Shown one piece after another: positions 25,940-34,274 of a DNA stretch of 63,509 nucleotides (the first letter of the stretch is position 1; every line of letters begins with the position of its first letter). This DNA is from Clostridiales bacterium (GTDB lineage Bacteria > Bacillota > Clostridia > TANB77 > CAG-508), in NCBI GenBank assembly GCA_003534295.1, contig DPDV01000018.1, forward strand, positions 448-63,956, written 5' to 3'. The notes under the pieces were generated by a model. The model did not search any database. It was not told where the DNA came from and saw only the letters and a program-made list of their open reading frames with translations. The position numbers were made by a program, and so were the translations under genes.

Positions 25940-26274
25940 TCACTATCGTCTTCTTGTATATCATCTATTTTCAGTTTATGTCCGTATCTTATACTATTTA
26001 ACTCTTCTTTTATTCTAAAACATTTTTCTAGATTTATGTCATATGTATTTGCAATCATCAAAACATAATATAAAACATCTGATAATTCTTCTTCTATTGT
26101 ACCTTTAATATTGCTATCTTCCATTCTCTGATTTTTTCTTATTACTTCTGCTAACTCTCCTACCTCCTCTATTAATTTTAAGAAATACCTTTGTGTATTT
26201 TTCAATTCTTCTGGTTTAGTTCTCTTGTACTTTTCTTCTAAGTACTTTTGCATTTTACCTACCGTTAAACTCAT
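25936..26274 (-). CDS. MazG-like NTP pyrophosphohydrolase
   Basis: A 112-residue all-alpha NTP-pyrophosphatase of the MazG/RS21-C6 type. The metal-binding motifs are LKLIEEVGELAEVI (about 32-45) and EEELSDVLYYVLMIANTY (about 61-78). It hydrolyses non-canonical or excess NTPs to NMP plus PPi. AAGGAGG lies 9 nt before ATG. Such genes are common cargo of mobile elements and can serve in phage defence; here it precedes a broken kinase gene. Confidence 0.85.
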   Translation of the reverse strand: MSLTVGKMQKYLEEKYKRTKPEELKNTQRYFLKLIEEVGELAEVIRKNQRMEDSNIKGTIEEELSDVLYYVLMIANTYDINLEKCFRIKEELNSIRYGHKLKIDDIQEDDSE

Positions 26275-26434
26275 GAAATATACCTCCTTTATTTTATTAA
26301 AATTAATACAGTATATTTAGTATAAAATCTTGATGTATTATAATCATATTATTTTTGACATTACTATATATCAAATTTCATTTTATGTCAATCTTTTTAA
26401 AATTCGCAATTTATCATTTTAACCAATGCTTATT

Positions 26435-26751
26435 TTAATTAATATATTTTCTATGTGAATTTTTTACATTATTTTGGTTTACCATCGCATATTCCATTGT
26501 AGTATCGATTTTGATATGACCTAATAATTTTTGTACTTGCTCTATGGGCATACCTTTATCTATTGCCATAGTTGCCATTGTTCTTCTAAATTTATGAGGA
26601 TGCACTTTATATTAGCTTCTTTTCCAAGATTTCTAATTAATATTTCTACACCAGATATTCCTAGTCTGTTATATGGTTTTATTAATGAGACAAATAGTGC
26701 CTCATTTTTATTATCTGAAATAAATTTATATGCAGTCAAAATTGAAGAAAA
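26435..26751 (-). pseudogene. Tyrosine recombinase (integrase) C-terminal remnant, frameshifted
   Basis: Two frames join to give GVEILIRNLGKEANIK, then (after one missing A near 26609) VHPHKFRRTMATMAIDKG, LLGHIKIDTTMEYAMVN and a normal C-terminus at 26435. The H-x-x-R, GH and catalytic Tyr motifs of phage-type integrases are present, but the N-terminal core-binding domain is absent. It belongs to the outer, decayed island segment and lies close to att site 2. Confidence 0.75.
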
Positions 26752-26906
26752 TCAATTAATTATAAAATTGACTGCATTTACTTAAAGATTTATAGATTTT
26801 ATGGAAGTTTTAGAAAGGCTGAAAAAGTTTAAATAAATTGTGTGTAATGCAGTAATAGTCAGTATTTGCTCATAAATGCAAAAGAAGAAGAACTCCTAAG
26901 AATTCT

Positions 26907-26926
26907 TCTAAATATGGTCGAGGTGA
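26907..26926. other. att site 2 (junction of the two island segments)
   Basis: TCTAAATATGGTCGAGGTGA is a perfect 20-bp direct repeat of 42074-42093 at the tRNA-Pro 3' end. An AGAAGAA...TTCTTCT hairpin immediately to its left has a T-rich minus-strand tail, so this copy also carries a tRNA-type terminator. Confidence 0.85.
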
Positions 26927-27068
26927 AAACATTACTAAAAATGCTACATTACTCTATATATCAACATTTTACCTATTCAAATTTCAATTGCGGAGCGAAT
27001 TTGCGGATTAACAAGTACTTTTTAAACCTTGAAATTCTAACAAATTCTCCACAATTTTATCATTTGTT

Positions 27069-27611
27069 TTAAGTTGTTAAATAATATTCGTTAAACAAAT
27101 TGTGTTTTTTCATATAATTAACAAAGTTTTCATTCTCTGAATCAATGAAATGGCGGTCAACATCAATATAATACTTATTAGTTATCTGTATGTCTGCATG
27201 ACCTAATATTTTTTGTAAAACAATTGGTGGCATTTTTGCTTCAGCACATCTTGTTGCAAAAGTTCCTCTTAACATATGTGTATGAACTTGGGTTTTTGTT
27301 TTTCCATCTGTATCAACATATAAATAAATTCCTAATTTAATTGCAATTCGCTTTATAGCAGAATTTATTGTGCCTTCTGCATAAAATCCTCCAGTAGTAT
27401 TTTTGGGGTTATAGAATAGTAAATTAAACTTATTCTTTTTAACATGAACTAGACATTCATTAAGATATTTTAAAGCAATATTACTTAAATGTATAGTTCT
27501 TCTTCCTGTTGGTGTTTTTGTGTCTAACCCAATACAATCTTTTCCATTTTCGTCTTTAGTAATAGTTTTAGAAATTGTAATTGTCCTACTTTCCAAGTCA
27601 ATATCTTTCTT
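27069..27611 (-). pseudogene. Tyrosine recombinase, N-terminally truncated
   Basis: About 175 residues of a phage-type integrase catalytic domain, with TPTGRRTIHLSNIALKYL, HTHMLRGTFATRCAEAKM (H-x-x-R box), LGHADIQITNKYY and a normal C-terminus. The frame can be read slightly upstream of the first ATG (DFKKDIDLESR), but then meets stops, and no SAM-like N-terminal domain follows. It lies 143 bp inside att site 2, where an element integrase is expected, and is probably dead, which would fix the island in place. Confidence 0.8.
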
Positions 27612-27923
27612 AAAGTCTTGAAAATTAGGGAAAAAGGTGTTATAATATGGTCAAATATAAAAGAGATAAAAATGTATATGATAAAAATAGGTTATATATA
27701 AGTAACTAAAAAAATAGGAAACTAAAGATATTATTGTGTAAAGTTATATAAAAGATGATAGCTTCTTTGAACTAATTAACTAATATGAAGTATATATTTT
27801 TATGATTGATATAAATTAAAAATGATAAGAAATATAGTATTAGCTAATATGTTCTAATACTATATTTTTAGTTGTAGAGAAAAATATATTTTGATATAAA
27901 AAATGGAGTATTTAGGAGGAGCA
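27612..27923. other. Leader region of the island gene train, no gene seen
   Basis: About 310 bp of very AT-rich sequence without a convincing coding frame. It contains one strong hairpin (27830-27867) and several TATAAT-like boxes; it must hold the promoter of the 12-kb gene train that starts at 27924. Confidence 0.5.
27830..27867 (+). terminator. 14-bp perfect hairpin in the island leader
   Basis: AAATATAGTATTAG (27830-27843) pairs exactly with CTAATACTATATTT (27854-27867), followed by TTAG. It could be an attenuator for the downstream genes or a barrier against read-in; there is no plus-strand gene before it to terminate. Confidence 0.5.
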
Positions 27924-28481
27924 ATGTATAAAGAATATTTTAATGAACTGAAAAGATGTATTGATTTATTGGATGTCAATGAAATAGAGCGAATTGAAAA
28001 GCTAATTGTAAATACTATAAAAAATAGGGGGAATATTTACATTATTGGTAATGGAGGTAGTTCATCAACAGCATCGCATTATGTTGTTGATTTTACTAAA
28101 AAATTAGATTTTAATGAATTACCTAGAGTGAATATATATAATTTGAGTGATAATATCTCAACTGTTACGGCATATGCAAATGATATTTCATATGAAGATA
28201 TATATTTTGAACAATTAAAGAATAAAATCGTAAATTCTGATATGTTGATTGTATTAAGTGCATCTGGAAAATCAAAGAATTTACTTAAAGCAGCGAAATA
28301 TGCAAAAGAGAGGAAAGCATCAGTTGTTTCAATTGTTGGAAATTTTGAAGGAGAAGTATTGAAATTTTCAGATTATAAACTGATTATAGATTCAAAAGAT
28401 TATGGAATAATTGAAGATATTCATTTAAGTTTAAATCATGTTATATCAAGTAACATAAAGGAGGTATATAATCATGGCTAA
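27924..28481 (+). CDS. SIS-domain phosphoheptose isomerase-like protein (GmhA type)
   Basis: A 185-residue SIS-fold protein. IIGNGGSSSTASHYVVDF matches the GmhA phosphate loop (usual form GNGGSASDAQHLAAE). Later NDISYEDIYFEQLKN and LSASGKSKNLLKAAKYA match the active-site and second phosphate-binding parts. GmhA converts sedoheptulose 7-phosphate to heptose 7-phosphate in NDP-heptose synthesis. An HddA-like kinase and a nucleotidyltransferase further down the train support a heptose route. ATG 27924 follows GGAGGAG at 4 nt; an upstream ATG is not supported. The gene overlaps the next one by 8 nt. Confidence 0.75.
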   Translation: MYKEYFNELKRCIDLLDVNEIERIEKLIVNTIKNRGNIYIIGNGGSSSTASHYVVDFTKKLDFNELPRVNIYNLSDNISTVTAYANDISYEDIYFEQLKNKIVNSDMLIVLSASGKSKNLLKAAKYAKERKASVVSIVGNFEGEVLKFSDYKLIIDSKDYGIIEDIHLSLNHVISSNIKEVYNHG

Positions 28482-29028
28482 GATACATGTTTTAGGAGCT
28501 TCAGGCTCTGGAACTACAACGACAGCTAAAGCTTTAGCTAAAATTTTAGGATATGTTCATTTAGATACAGACAATTATTTTTGGAAACCGTCTGATATAC
28601 CTTTTACCAAAAAGAGAGATATAAAAGATAAAATTGAATTATTACGACAAGATTTACTAGGAAATGAAAATATCGTTTTAAGTGGAATATTTTATCCATG
28701 GGGTGATGAACTTACTAAATATTTTGATTGTTTTGTTTATGTTGAAACAGATAGAAATATAAGAAAAAAAAGATTAATAACACGTGAATATAATATGTTT
28801 GGTGAACGCATGCTTGAAGGTGGAGATATGCATGTTCAATTCAAAAGATTTTTAAAGTGGGCAATGAATTATGAAGAAAATACTAATGAAGACATAGGCC
28901 AAGAAAAAACGGAACAATGGTTAAGCAGAAGTAATACAAGATTAATTAGAGTTAATGGTGCAATGCCAATTGAAAAAATAACTAAAAAGATATTAAGTGA
29001 ATTGGATTATTGTAGAGAGGAGAGATAA
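28474..29028 (+). CDS. P-loop kinase (adenylate/shikimate-kinase-like)
   Basis: A 184-residue P-loop NTPase. Walker A is GASGSGTTTTAKALA (8-22), and the acceptor-site region includes HLDTDNYFW. The middle contains LID-like basic residues (RNIRKKRLITRE). Size and layout fit small-molecule kinases of the adenylate or shikimate kinase type; no specific substrate signature is seen. The DTDNYFW segment is also seen in uncharacterised P-loop proteins of sugar clusters. It overlaps the isomerase by 8 nt, so translation is coupled; a role in phosphorylating a pathway intermediate is inferred. Confidence 0.6.
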   Translation: MAKIHVLGASGSGTTTTAKALAKILGYVHLDTDNYFWKPSDIPFTKKRDIKDKIELLRQDLLGNENIVLSGIFYPWGDELTKYFDCFVYVETDRNIRKKRLITREYNMFGERMLEGGDMHVQFKRFLKWAMNYEENTNEDIGQEKTEQWLSRSNTRLIRVNGAMPIEKITKKILSELDYCREER

Positions 29029-29031
29029 ATT

Positions 29032-30354
29032 GTGGAAATAATAGGTAATATTATTTTAGGTTTGTTAAGTACATATTATATTGTTAGTGGATTAACAATG
29101 ATAATTATGAGTTTAAAAACAATAAAAGATATAAAGAATGCTAAAAATTCAAAGATAAAATTAAAGAATAATTATTATATTATTTTACCTGTATTAAAAG
29201 AGCAAAATATTATAGTCGAATCAATTGACTATTTTTATGATTTAACTAAATATGAAGAAAAAGTAAAAGTTTTTGTTATTACAACTGAACGTGAAGATGA
29301 TGAGTATATAAAGAATCCTAAATATACAACTTATGACATTGCCAAAAATAAAATTAATAAATTAGGAATACAAGATAAAATAATATTGCTCAAAGCCCCA
29401 AGAGAGTTTATAGGAAAAGTTGGGCAAATGAATTTTGCATATCAATACATTATTGAAAATAATAAAAATGGTTATATCGGAGTATATGATATAGATTCTA
29501 GACCTCCAAAAGAAATATTTTATAATATAGAACATTTATTAGAAAATAAGAATATTAAAACTGATATTTTTCAACAAGCTTCAAGCTATTGTAATGGAAT
29601 AGAACAATTAGAAGGAATTGGAGGAGATTTTGCTATTGCGGATGCTTTTTCTCAAACAAGATGGGCTATTGGATTTGAATACCCAATATACAAAGCTTAT
29701 TATAATTCTGTTTCAAAGAAAAAATTAAGACCACTAGTATATTGCATTGGACATGGATGTTTTGTTAATACAGAATATTTAAAAAAAATAGATGGATTTC
29801 CAACATTCAATAAAAATGATGATTTGTCTTTAGGCTATTTAACTTCAACAATAAGTGGAAGAATATATCCTATTCCATTATTGGATTTTTGCCAAATTTC
29901 AAGAACTGCATTAAATTCTATCAAGCAATATAAATTTTGGTTTACTGGTTCAAGTAAGTATTATTCAGATGTTAAATACTATATGTCGAAATACAATATT
30001 GAATTATCAAAAAAACAAAAATACTTATTTAAAATACAAGGGGGAATTAGAAATTTTTTATGGGCATGGCGTAGTAATTTAATCATTTTTAACTTGTTGT
30101 TAAGTATTTTATTAGGTTCAACTATACATATAACATTAAGTTTGTTAAGCATATTATCATATGTTATAGTACCATATTATATAACATATTTTGAACTTAA
30201 AAGTCTAAACAAAATGAATTTGAAAATTAGAACTCTTGTATTGGCACCAATCATATCTATTTTAAATTTTATAATAAGAGGGATTGGACCATGTATGGCA
30301 ATGATAACTAATTCAAAAAGCAAGAAAAACATTGAATATAAAACAGAAAGGTAA
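29032..30354 (+). CDS. Membrane glycosyltransferase, family 2-like
   Basis: A 440-residue protein starting at GTG 29032 behind a GAGGAGAG site. It has an N-terminal membrane helix (3-23), a GT-A-like domain with the nucleotide/metal motif GVYDIDSRPP (about 150) and an acceptor-side NDDLSLGYLTS (about 262), and three or four C-terminal membrane helices (about 340-420). The plan resembles processive cellulose-synthase-like or dolichol-type GT2 enzymes acting at the inner face of the membrane. It is the only glycosyltransferase in the island, so it probably transfers the sugar made by its neighbours. Confidence 0.75.
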   Translation: MEIIGNIILGLLSTYYIVSGLTMIIMSLKTIKDIKNAKNSKIKLKNNYYIILPVLKEQNIIVESIDYFYDLTKYEEKVKVFVITTEREDDEYIKNPKYTTYDIAKNKINKLGIQDKIILLKAPREFIGKVGQMNFAYQYIIENNKNGYIGVYDIDSRPPKEIFYNIEHLLENKNIKTDIFQQASSYCNGIEQLEGIGGDFAIADAFSQTRWAIGFEYPIYKAYYNSVSKKKLRPLVYCIGHGCFVNTEYLKKIDGFPTFNKNDDLSLGYLTSTISGRIYPIPLLDFCQISRTALNSIKQYKFWFTGSSKYYSDVKYYMSKYNIELSKKQKYLFKIQGGIRNFLWAWRSNLIIFNLLLSILLGSTIHITLSLLSILSYVIVPYYITYFELKSLNKMNLKIRTLVLAPIISILNFIIRGIGPCMAMITNSKSKKNIEYKTER

Positions 30355-30429
30355 TTAGATTGCAAGAAATGAAAAATTTTTTATAACATGTATGCCTTTG
30401 AGTGAAACAAGAAAGGAATGAAAATTTTT

Positions 30430-31518
30430 ATGGATAATATAGAAAATGAGTTGGATAATAATTTCTTTAAATATAAAATATTAACATATCCTGATGTCTT
30501 AGACAAAATGGTTAAAGATGAAAGTGTAAATCCAATTAATTTAGAGATTAATCTTACTAATATATGTAATCACAAATGTATTTGGTGTACGTATGGATAT
30601 TTACATTCTAGTACAGATACATTAGATAAAGTTGATGTAAAAAATGTACTAGATGATGCTTATAAAATGGGAGTAAAGTCTATAACATGGACTGGAGGAG
30701 GAGAACCTTTAGTTCATAAAGATTTTTATGAAATTATTGAATATGCTGCTAAGTATAAATTTAAACAGGGATTGAATACGAATGGAGTTTTACTGAATGA
30801 TAAAATAATTGAATGTTTGGCTAAAAACTTTTCATATGTAAGATTTAGTGTAGATAGTGGTTCTAGCGAGTGTACTAAAAGATGTCACCAAACAAGTGAA
30901 AATGATTTTGATAAAATTATTAATAATATAAAGAAACTTTGTAATGCAAAAAAACAATATGAAACTAATATAGTGATTGGATATTCATTTTTGATAGATC
31001 AATCTAATGTAAATGATATGATTACTGCAACACAAATAGCAAAAGATGCTAATGTAGATTACATTCAATTTAAACCAATAGTAAACTATTATAAAAGTAA
31101 TAGTCAATTTTCTAGTGAATCAGCTATTTGGGAAAAAATAAAAGAAAATTTTTCAAAGATACGTTTAATGGAAGATGATAAGTTTAAAATAAGAATTCTT
31201 GAGCACAAGTTTTCTAATATTAAACTTCAGAATGAAAATTTTGGCAGAAAATATGATAAGTGCTATGGATGTGATTTATTAGCATCAATAGGTGCAAACG
31301 GTTCAGTTGATTTATGTTGTGCTTATAAAGGGTTAAAGCAATGGTCTTTAGGAAATATAAAAGAAGAGAAATTTATAGATATTTGGAATGGAAAGAAAAG
31401 ACAAGATGTAAAAAGAGATATAGAGATAAAAAAATGTCCACCGATGTGTAAAGCAGATGAGATAAACAGATTGGTTGATTTTATAAAAAAATTTGATGCT
31501 AATAAAGAATTTATTTAG
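30430..31518 (+). CDS. Radical SAM protein with SPASM-like C-terminus (1)
   Basis: A 362-residue protein. The SAM-cluster motif is C46-N-H-K-C50-I-W-C53, followed by GGGEPLVHKDF. The C-terminal region has CYGC, DLCC and CPPMC, enough cysteines for at least one auxiliary Fe-S cluster (SPASM/twitch type). Such enzymes modify peptides or sugars by hydrogen abstraction. No small precursor-peptide gene is visible within the island, and the neighbours are sugar enzymes, so a sugar or aminoacyl-sugar substrate is more likely. ATG 30430 is preferred because the upstream ATG 30418 directly abuts its Shine-Dalgarno. Confidence 0.85.
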   Translation: MDNIENELDNNFFKYKILTYPDVLDKMVKDESVNPINLEINLTNICNHKCIWCTYGYLHSSTDTLDKVDVKNVLDDAYKMGVKSITWTGGGEPLVHKDFYEIIEYAAKYKFKQGLNTNGVLLNDKIIECLAKNFSYVRFSVDSGSSECTKRCHQTSENDFDKIINNIKKLCNAKKQYETNIVIGYSFLIDQSNVNDMITATQIAKDANVDYIQFKPIVNYYKSNSQFSSESAIWEKIKENFSKIRLMEDDKFKIRILEHKFSNIKLQNENFGRKYDKCYGCDLLASIGANGSVDLCCAYKGLKQWSLGNIKEEKFIDIWNGKKRQDVKRDIEIKKCPPMCKADEINRLVDFIKKFDANKEFI

Positions 31519-31533
31519 AAAGGGAAAGTATAT

Positions 31534-32559
31534 ATGAAGAAAGTTGGTATAGTAGGAATAGGAGGAGTCGCAAGTTATGCACAAATTCCAGCATATATTG
31601 AGAAAGGAATTCGAATTCAGGCAATTTGCGATATTAATGAGGAAATTTTAAATAAAATAGGAGATAAATATAATATTAGTAATAGATATACAGATATAGA
31701 AGAAATGATTGTAAAAGAAAAAGTTGATATTATAGATGTCGCAACACCACCTCAAACGCACTTGGATATAATAAGAATTGCTAATAAATATAATGTAGAG
31801 GTAATAATGCAAAAACCATTAATTGTTGATATAAAAGAATTTGAACAATTAAAAGAATTAATAAATGCTAATAAGCATCTAAAGTTAAACTTGACTGGAA
31901 GATATGTATCTGCATGGCAAAAAATAAAAAAAATTCTTAATAATAAAGAAATAGGAAAACCATTAATATGTACCATTACAAATAACGATTGGTGGGATAG
32001 AGAACCAGGTAGATGGGATTTAAAAACTAAAGATTATATTATTTTTGAAATGTTAATACATCATTTAGATTTGTGCAATTTTTGGTTTGGGTATCCAAAA
32101 AGAATTACTGCTAGAGGTGGACATAGTGAGAAACAATTAATGAAAAATATGAATTTTGTCAATGTAACGCTAGAATATGAAGATGGATTTATAGTTCAAA
32201 TTATTGAGAATTGGTTGATGCCTGAATTTGATTTTGCTACTGGACATCCTTTTGAAGACGTTTTAATAACTGGTGAAGAAGGAGCAATAAAAGCAAATAG
32301 CGAAATAGTAAAATTGTCTAAAATAGGAGACAATGACATTAGGACTTGGAAATTACCAAGACCAGGACAAAAGCTTCCAGTCGAAAGTCTGGAAAACAAT
32401 TGGTTTATAGATTCTTTCGGTTGTGCAATGGCGGATTATTTAGATTATTTTAATAAAAATGAGAAAGAATTAGAAGACAAAGAATATGCAATAGAATTAA
32501 CAAAATTAACATTTAAAGTTTCAGAGGCTACTAAATCAAATAAATGGATAGAAATATAA
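31534..32559 (+). CDS. Gfo/Idh/MocA-family oxidoreductase
   Basis: A 341-residue NAD(P)-dependent sugar dehydrogenase-type protein. The Rossmann motif is VGIVGIGGVASYAQIPAY (4-21), and the catalytic-core stretch is EVIMQKPLIVDIKEFE (about 89-104), where the family usually has E-K-P; here Gln replaces Glu before Lys-Pro. The C-terminal beta-sheet domain includes MLIHHLDLCNFWFG. Members oxidise hydroxyls or C-H bonds of sugars, often before transamination or epimerisation. It lies between the two radical SAM genes with short gaps, so sequential oxidation steps on one sugar are plausible. Confidence 0.88.
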   Translation: MKKVGIVGIGGVASYAQIPAYIEKGIRIQAICDINEEILNKIGDKYNISNRYTDIEEMIVKEKVDIIDVATPPQTHLDIIRIANKYNVEVIMQKPLIVDIKEFEQLKELINANKHLKLNLTGRYVSAWQKIKKILNNKEIGKPLICTITNNDWWDREPGRWDLKTKDYIIFEMLIHHLDLCNFWFGYPKRITARGGHSEKQLMKNMNFVNVTLEYEDGFIVQIIENWLMPEFDFATGHPFEDVLITGEEGAIKANSEIVKLSKIGDNDIRTWKLPRPGQKLPVESLENNWFIDSFGCAMADYLDYFNKNEKELEDKEYAIELTKLTFKVSEATKSNKWIEI

Positions 32560-32579
32560 TTGGATAGTGAGGAGAAATA

Positions 32580-33638
32580 ATGGAAAAAATCGAAATGGGA
32601 AAAGGTGTGTTAGTACCTTCTTATAAATGCAATCAAAGATGTAGTTGCTGTTATGCAATGGCTGATATTATGCAAGCTAAACAAACAATGAGTTTAGAAG
32701 AAGCAAAAAAATCTATAGATTTTTTTGAAATGATTGGAATAAAAACATATACGATTCTTGGAGGAGAACCTTTAATATATCCATACATAAATGAAATAAT
32801 TAAATATGCAATCTCGAAGAATATAACTTCTTGGATTGTAACTAATGGATTAATGTTATCTGATAGTGAGCTTGGAAACAAATTATTTGAGGATGGTTTA
32901 ATAGGTGGATGTTTGAGTATGTTTTCTTTAAATAAAGAAATACATGAATCAATAACTAATGTAAAAGGAAGTTATGATAAATTAATCAAAGCTTTAGAAA
33001 ATATAAAAAGATATGATTGGAAATTTTATCCGATGTTCACAGTTGGAGAAGAAAATATAAATACTATTATTGAGGATGTAAAAACAATTGCTAAAATGGG
33101 ATATCGTAGAATTTATATAAATTATGGAATTCCAAATGTTGTGGAAGAATTTAATACAGGATTTGATGCAAGTCCTAAAGCTTTAGCTAAGATTACCGAG
33201 CAATTATATGATATGCAAGATGATTTGGGTGTAACATTTATATTTAATTGCGAAAAAAATAAAATACCGATTTGTTTTTTTAATGAAGAAAAATTCAAGG
33301 AAATGCGTGAAAAACATCAAATAGGAACAGGATGTGAACTTGTTCAAGGAAATACAGTTGTTATTGAACCTGGGGGAGATGTTTTAGGATGTTCACATTG
33401 GGTAAAAAATGTATTGATGAACATTTATAAGGATTATAGTAAATTAGAAACATATACAGAAGAAGAATTTTGGAATATTTGGTTAAATGGATATCCTGCT
33501 GAGGTTAGAGAAAAATATTCATTATATCCATTTGATAATTGTCAAAATTGTAAAACAAGAGAAAAAAAAGAATGCTTTGGTGGATGTAAAACATGGCATG
33601 TTTATGCTACTTTAGCGAATAAATGCAAAATTATATAA
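32580..33638 (+). CDS. Radical SAM protein with SPASM-like C-terminus (2)
   Basis: A 352-residue protein. The SAM-cluster motif is C17-N-Q-R-C21-S-C-C24, then GGEPLIYPYINEI. The C-terminus carries GTGCEL, VLGCSHW, CQNCKTREKKECFGGC: a classical SPASM-type set of cysteines for two auxiliary clusters. It is not a close copy of the first radical SAM gene (different spacing and termini), so they likely do different steps. RBS GGAG lies before ATG. The substrate is unknown. Confidence 0.85.
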   Translation: MEKIEMGKGVLVPSYKCNQRCSCCYAMADIMQAKQTMSLEEAKKSIDFFEMIGIKTYTILGGEPLIYPYINEIIKYAISKNITSWIVTNGLMLSDSELGNKLFEDGLIGGCLSMFSLNKEIHESITNVKGSYDKLIKALENIKRYDWKFYPMFTVGEENINTIIEDVKTIAKMGYRRIYINYGIPNVVEEFNTGFDASPKALAKITEQLYDMQDDLGVTFIFNCEKNKIPICFFNEEKFKEMREKHQIGTGCELVQGNTVVIEPGGDVLGCSHWVKNVLMNIYKDYSKLETYTEEEFWNIWLNGYPAEVREKYSLYPFDNCQNCKTREKKECFGGCKTWHVYATLANKCKII

Positions 33639-33649
33639 AGGAAATTTAA

Positions 33650-34270
33650 ATGAACAAAGAAATAGAAAATTATATAAATAGTAAAGTATTACCATTATAT
33701 GAAAATAATGATGAGAGTCATTCATTATCACATATTAATAATGTTATAAATTATAGTTTGCAATTAGGAAAAAAATATAACTTAAATGAAGATATTTTGT
33801 ACACAATTTCAGCATATCATGATGTTGGAGTATTTAAGGATAGAGATATACATGAAAAAATTTCAGCGGAATATTTCTATAAAGATAAATTTTGGGAAAA
33901 TAACTTTTCAGAAGAGGAACGCAAAATAATATATGAAGCAATACTTGACCATAGAGCTTCCAGTAAAAGAAATCCTAGAAGTATATATGGAAAAATTGTA
34001 GCCACTGCAGATAGGCAATTTGATTGCTTTGAAGATGCTGTTAAGCGTACATATACATATTTGATTAGTAAAAATCAAGAAAAAAACATTGATGAAATTT
34101 ATGAATTAATTTATAAAGATTTCAATAATAGATATGGGAAAGAAGGATATGTAAAAGTATATGCCAATGAAGAAGAATTTGAAAAAAAATTAAAACCAAT
34201 AAAAGAATTGTTATTAGATAAAAAGAAATTTATCAGAAAAGTGAAAATAATATTAAATAATAGGAGATAA
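33650..34270 (+). CDS. HD-domain phosphohydrolase
   Basis: A 206-residue HD-superfamily protein. Metal ligands are H23 and H27 (SHSLSHINNVINY), the HD pair in SAYHDVGVF (about 57-62), and the later DHRASSKRN and ATADRQFD. These match metal-dependent phosphohydrolases of nucleotides or phospho-sugars (YedJ-like). In this cluster it could remove phosphate from a pathway intermediate or a nucleotide by-product. It sits 4 nt before the AspRS-like gene, so the two are co-translated. Confidence 0.8.
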   Translation: MNKEIENYINSKVLPLYENNDESHSLSHINNVINYSLQLGKKYNLNEDILYTISAYHDVGVFKDRDIHEKISAEYFYKDKFWENNFSEEERKIIYEAILDHRASSKRNPRSIYGKIVATADRQFDCFEDAVKRTYTYLISKNQEKNIDEIYELIYKDFNNRYGKEGYVKVYANEEEFEKKLKPIKELLLDKKKFIRKVKIILNNRR

Positions 34271-34274
34271 AACT

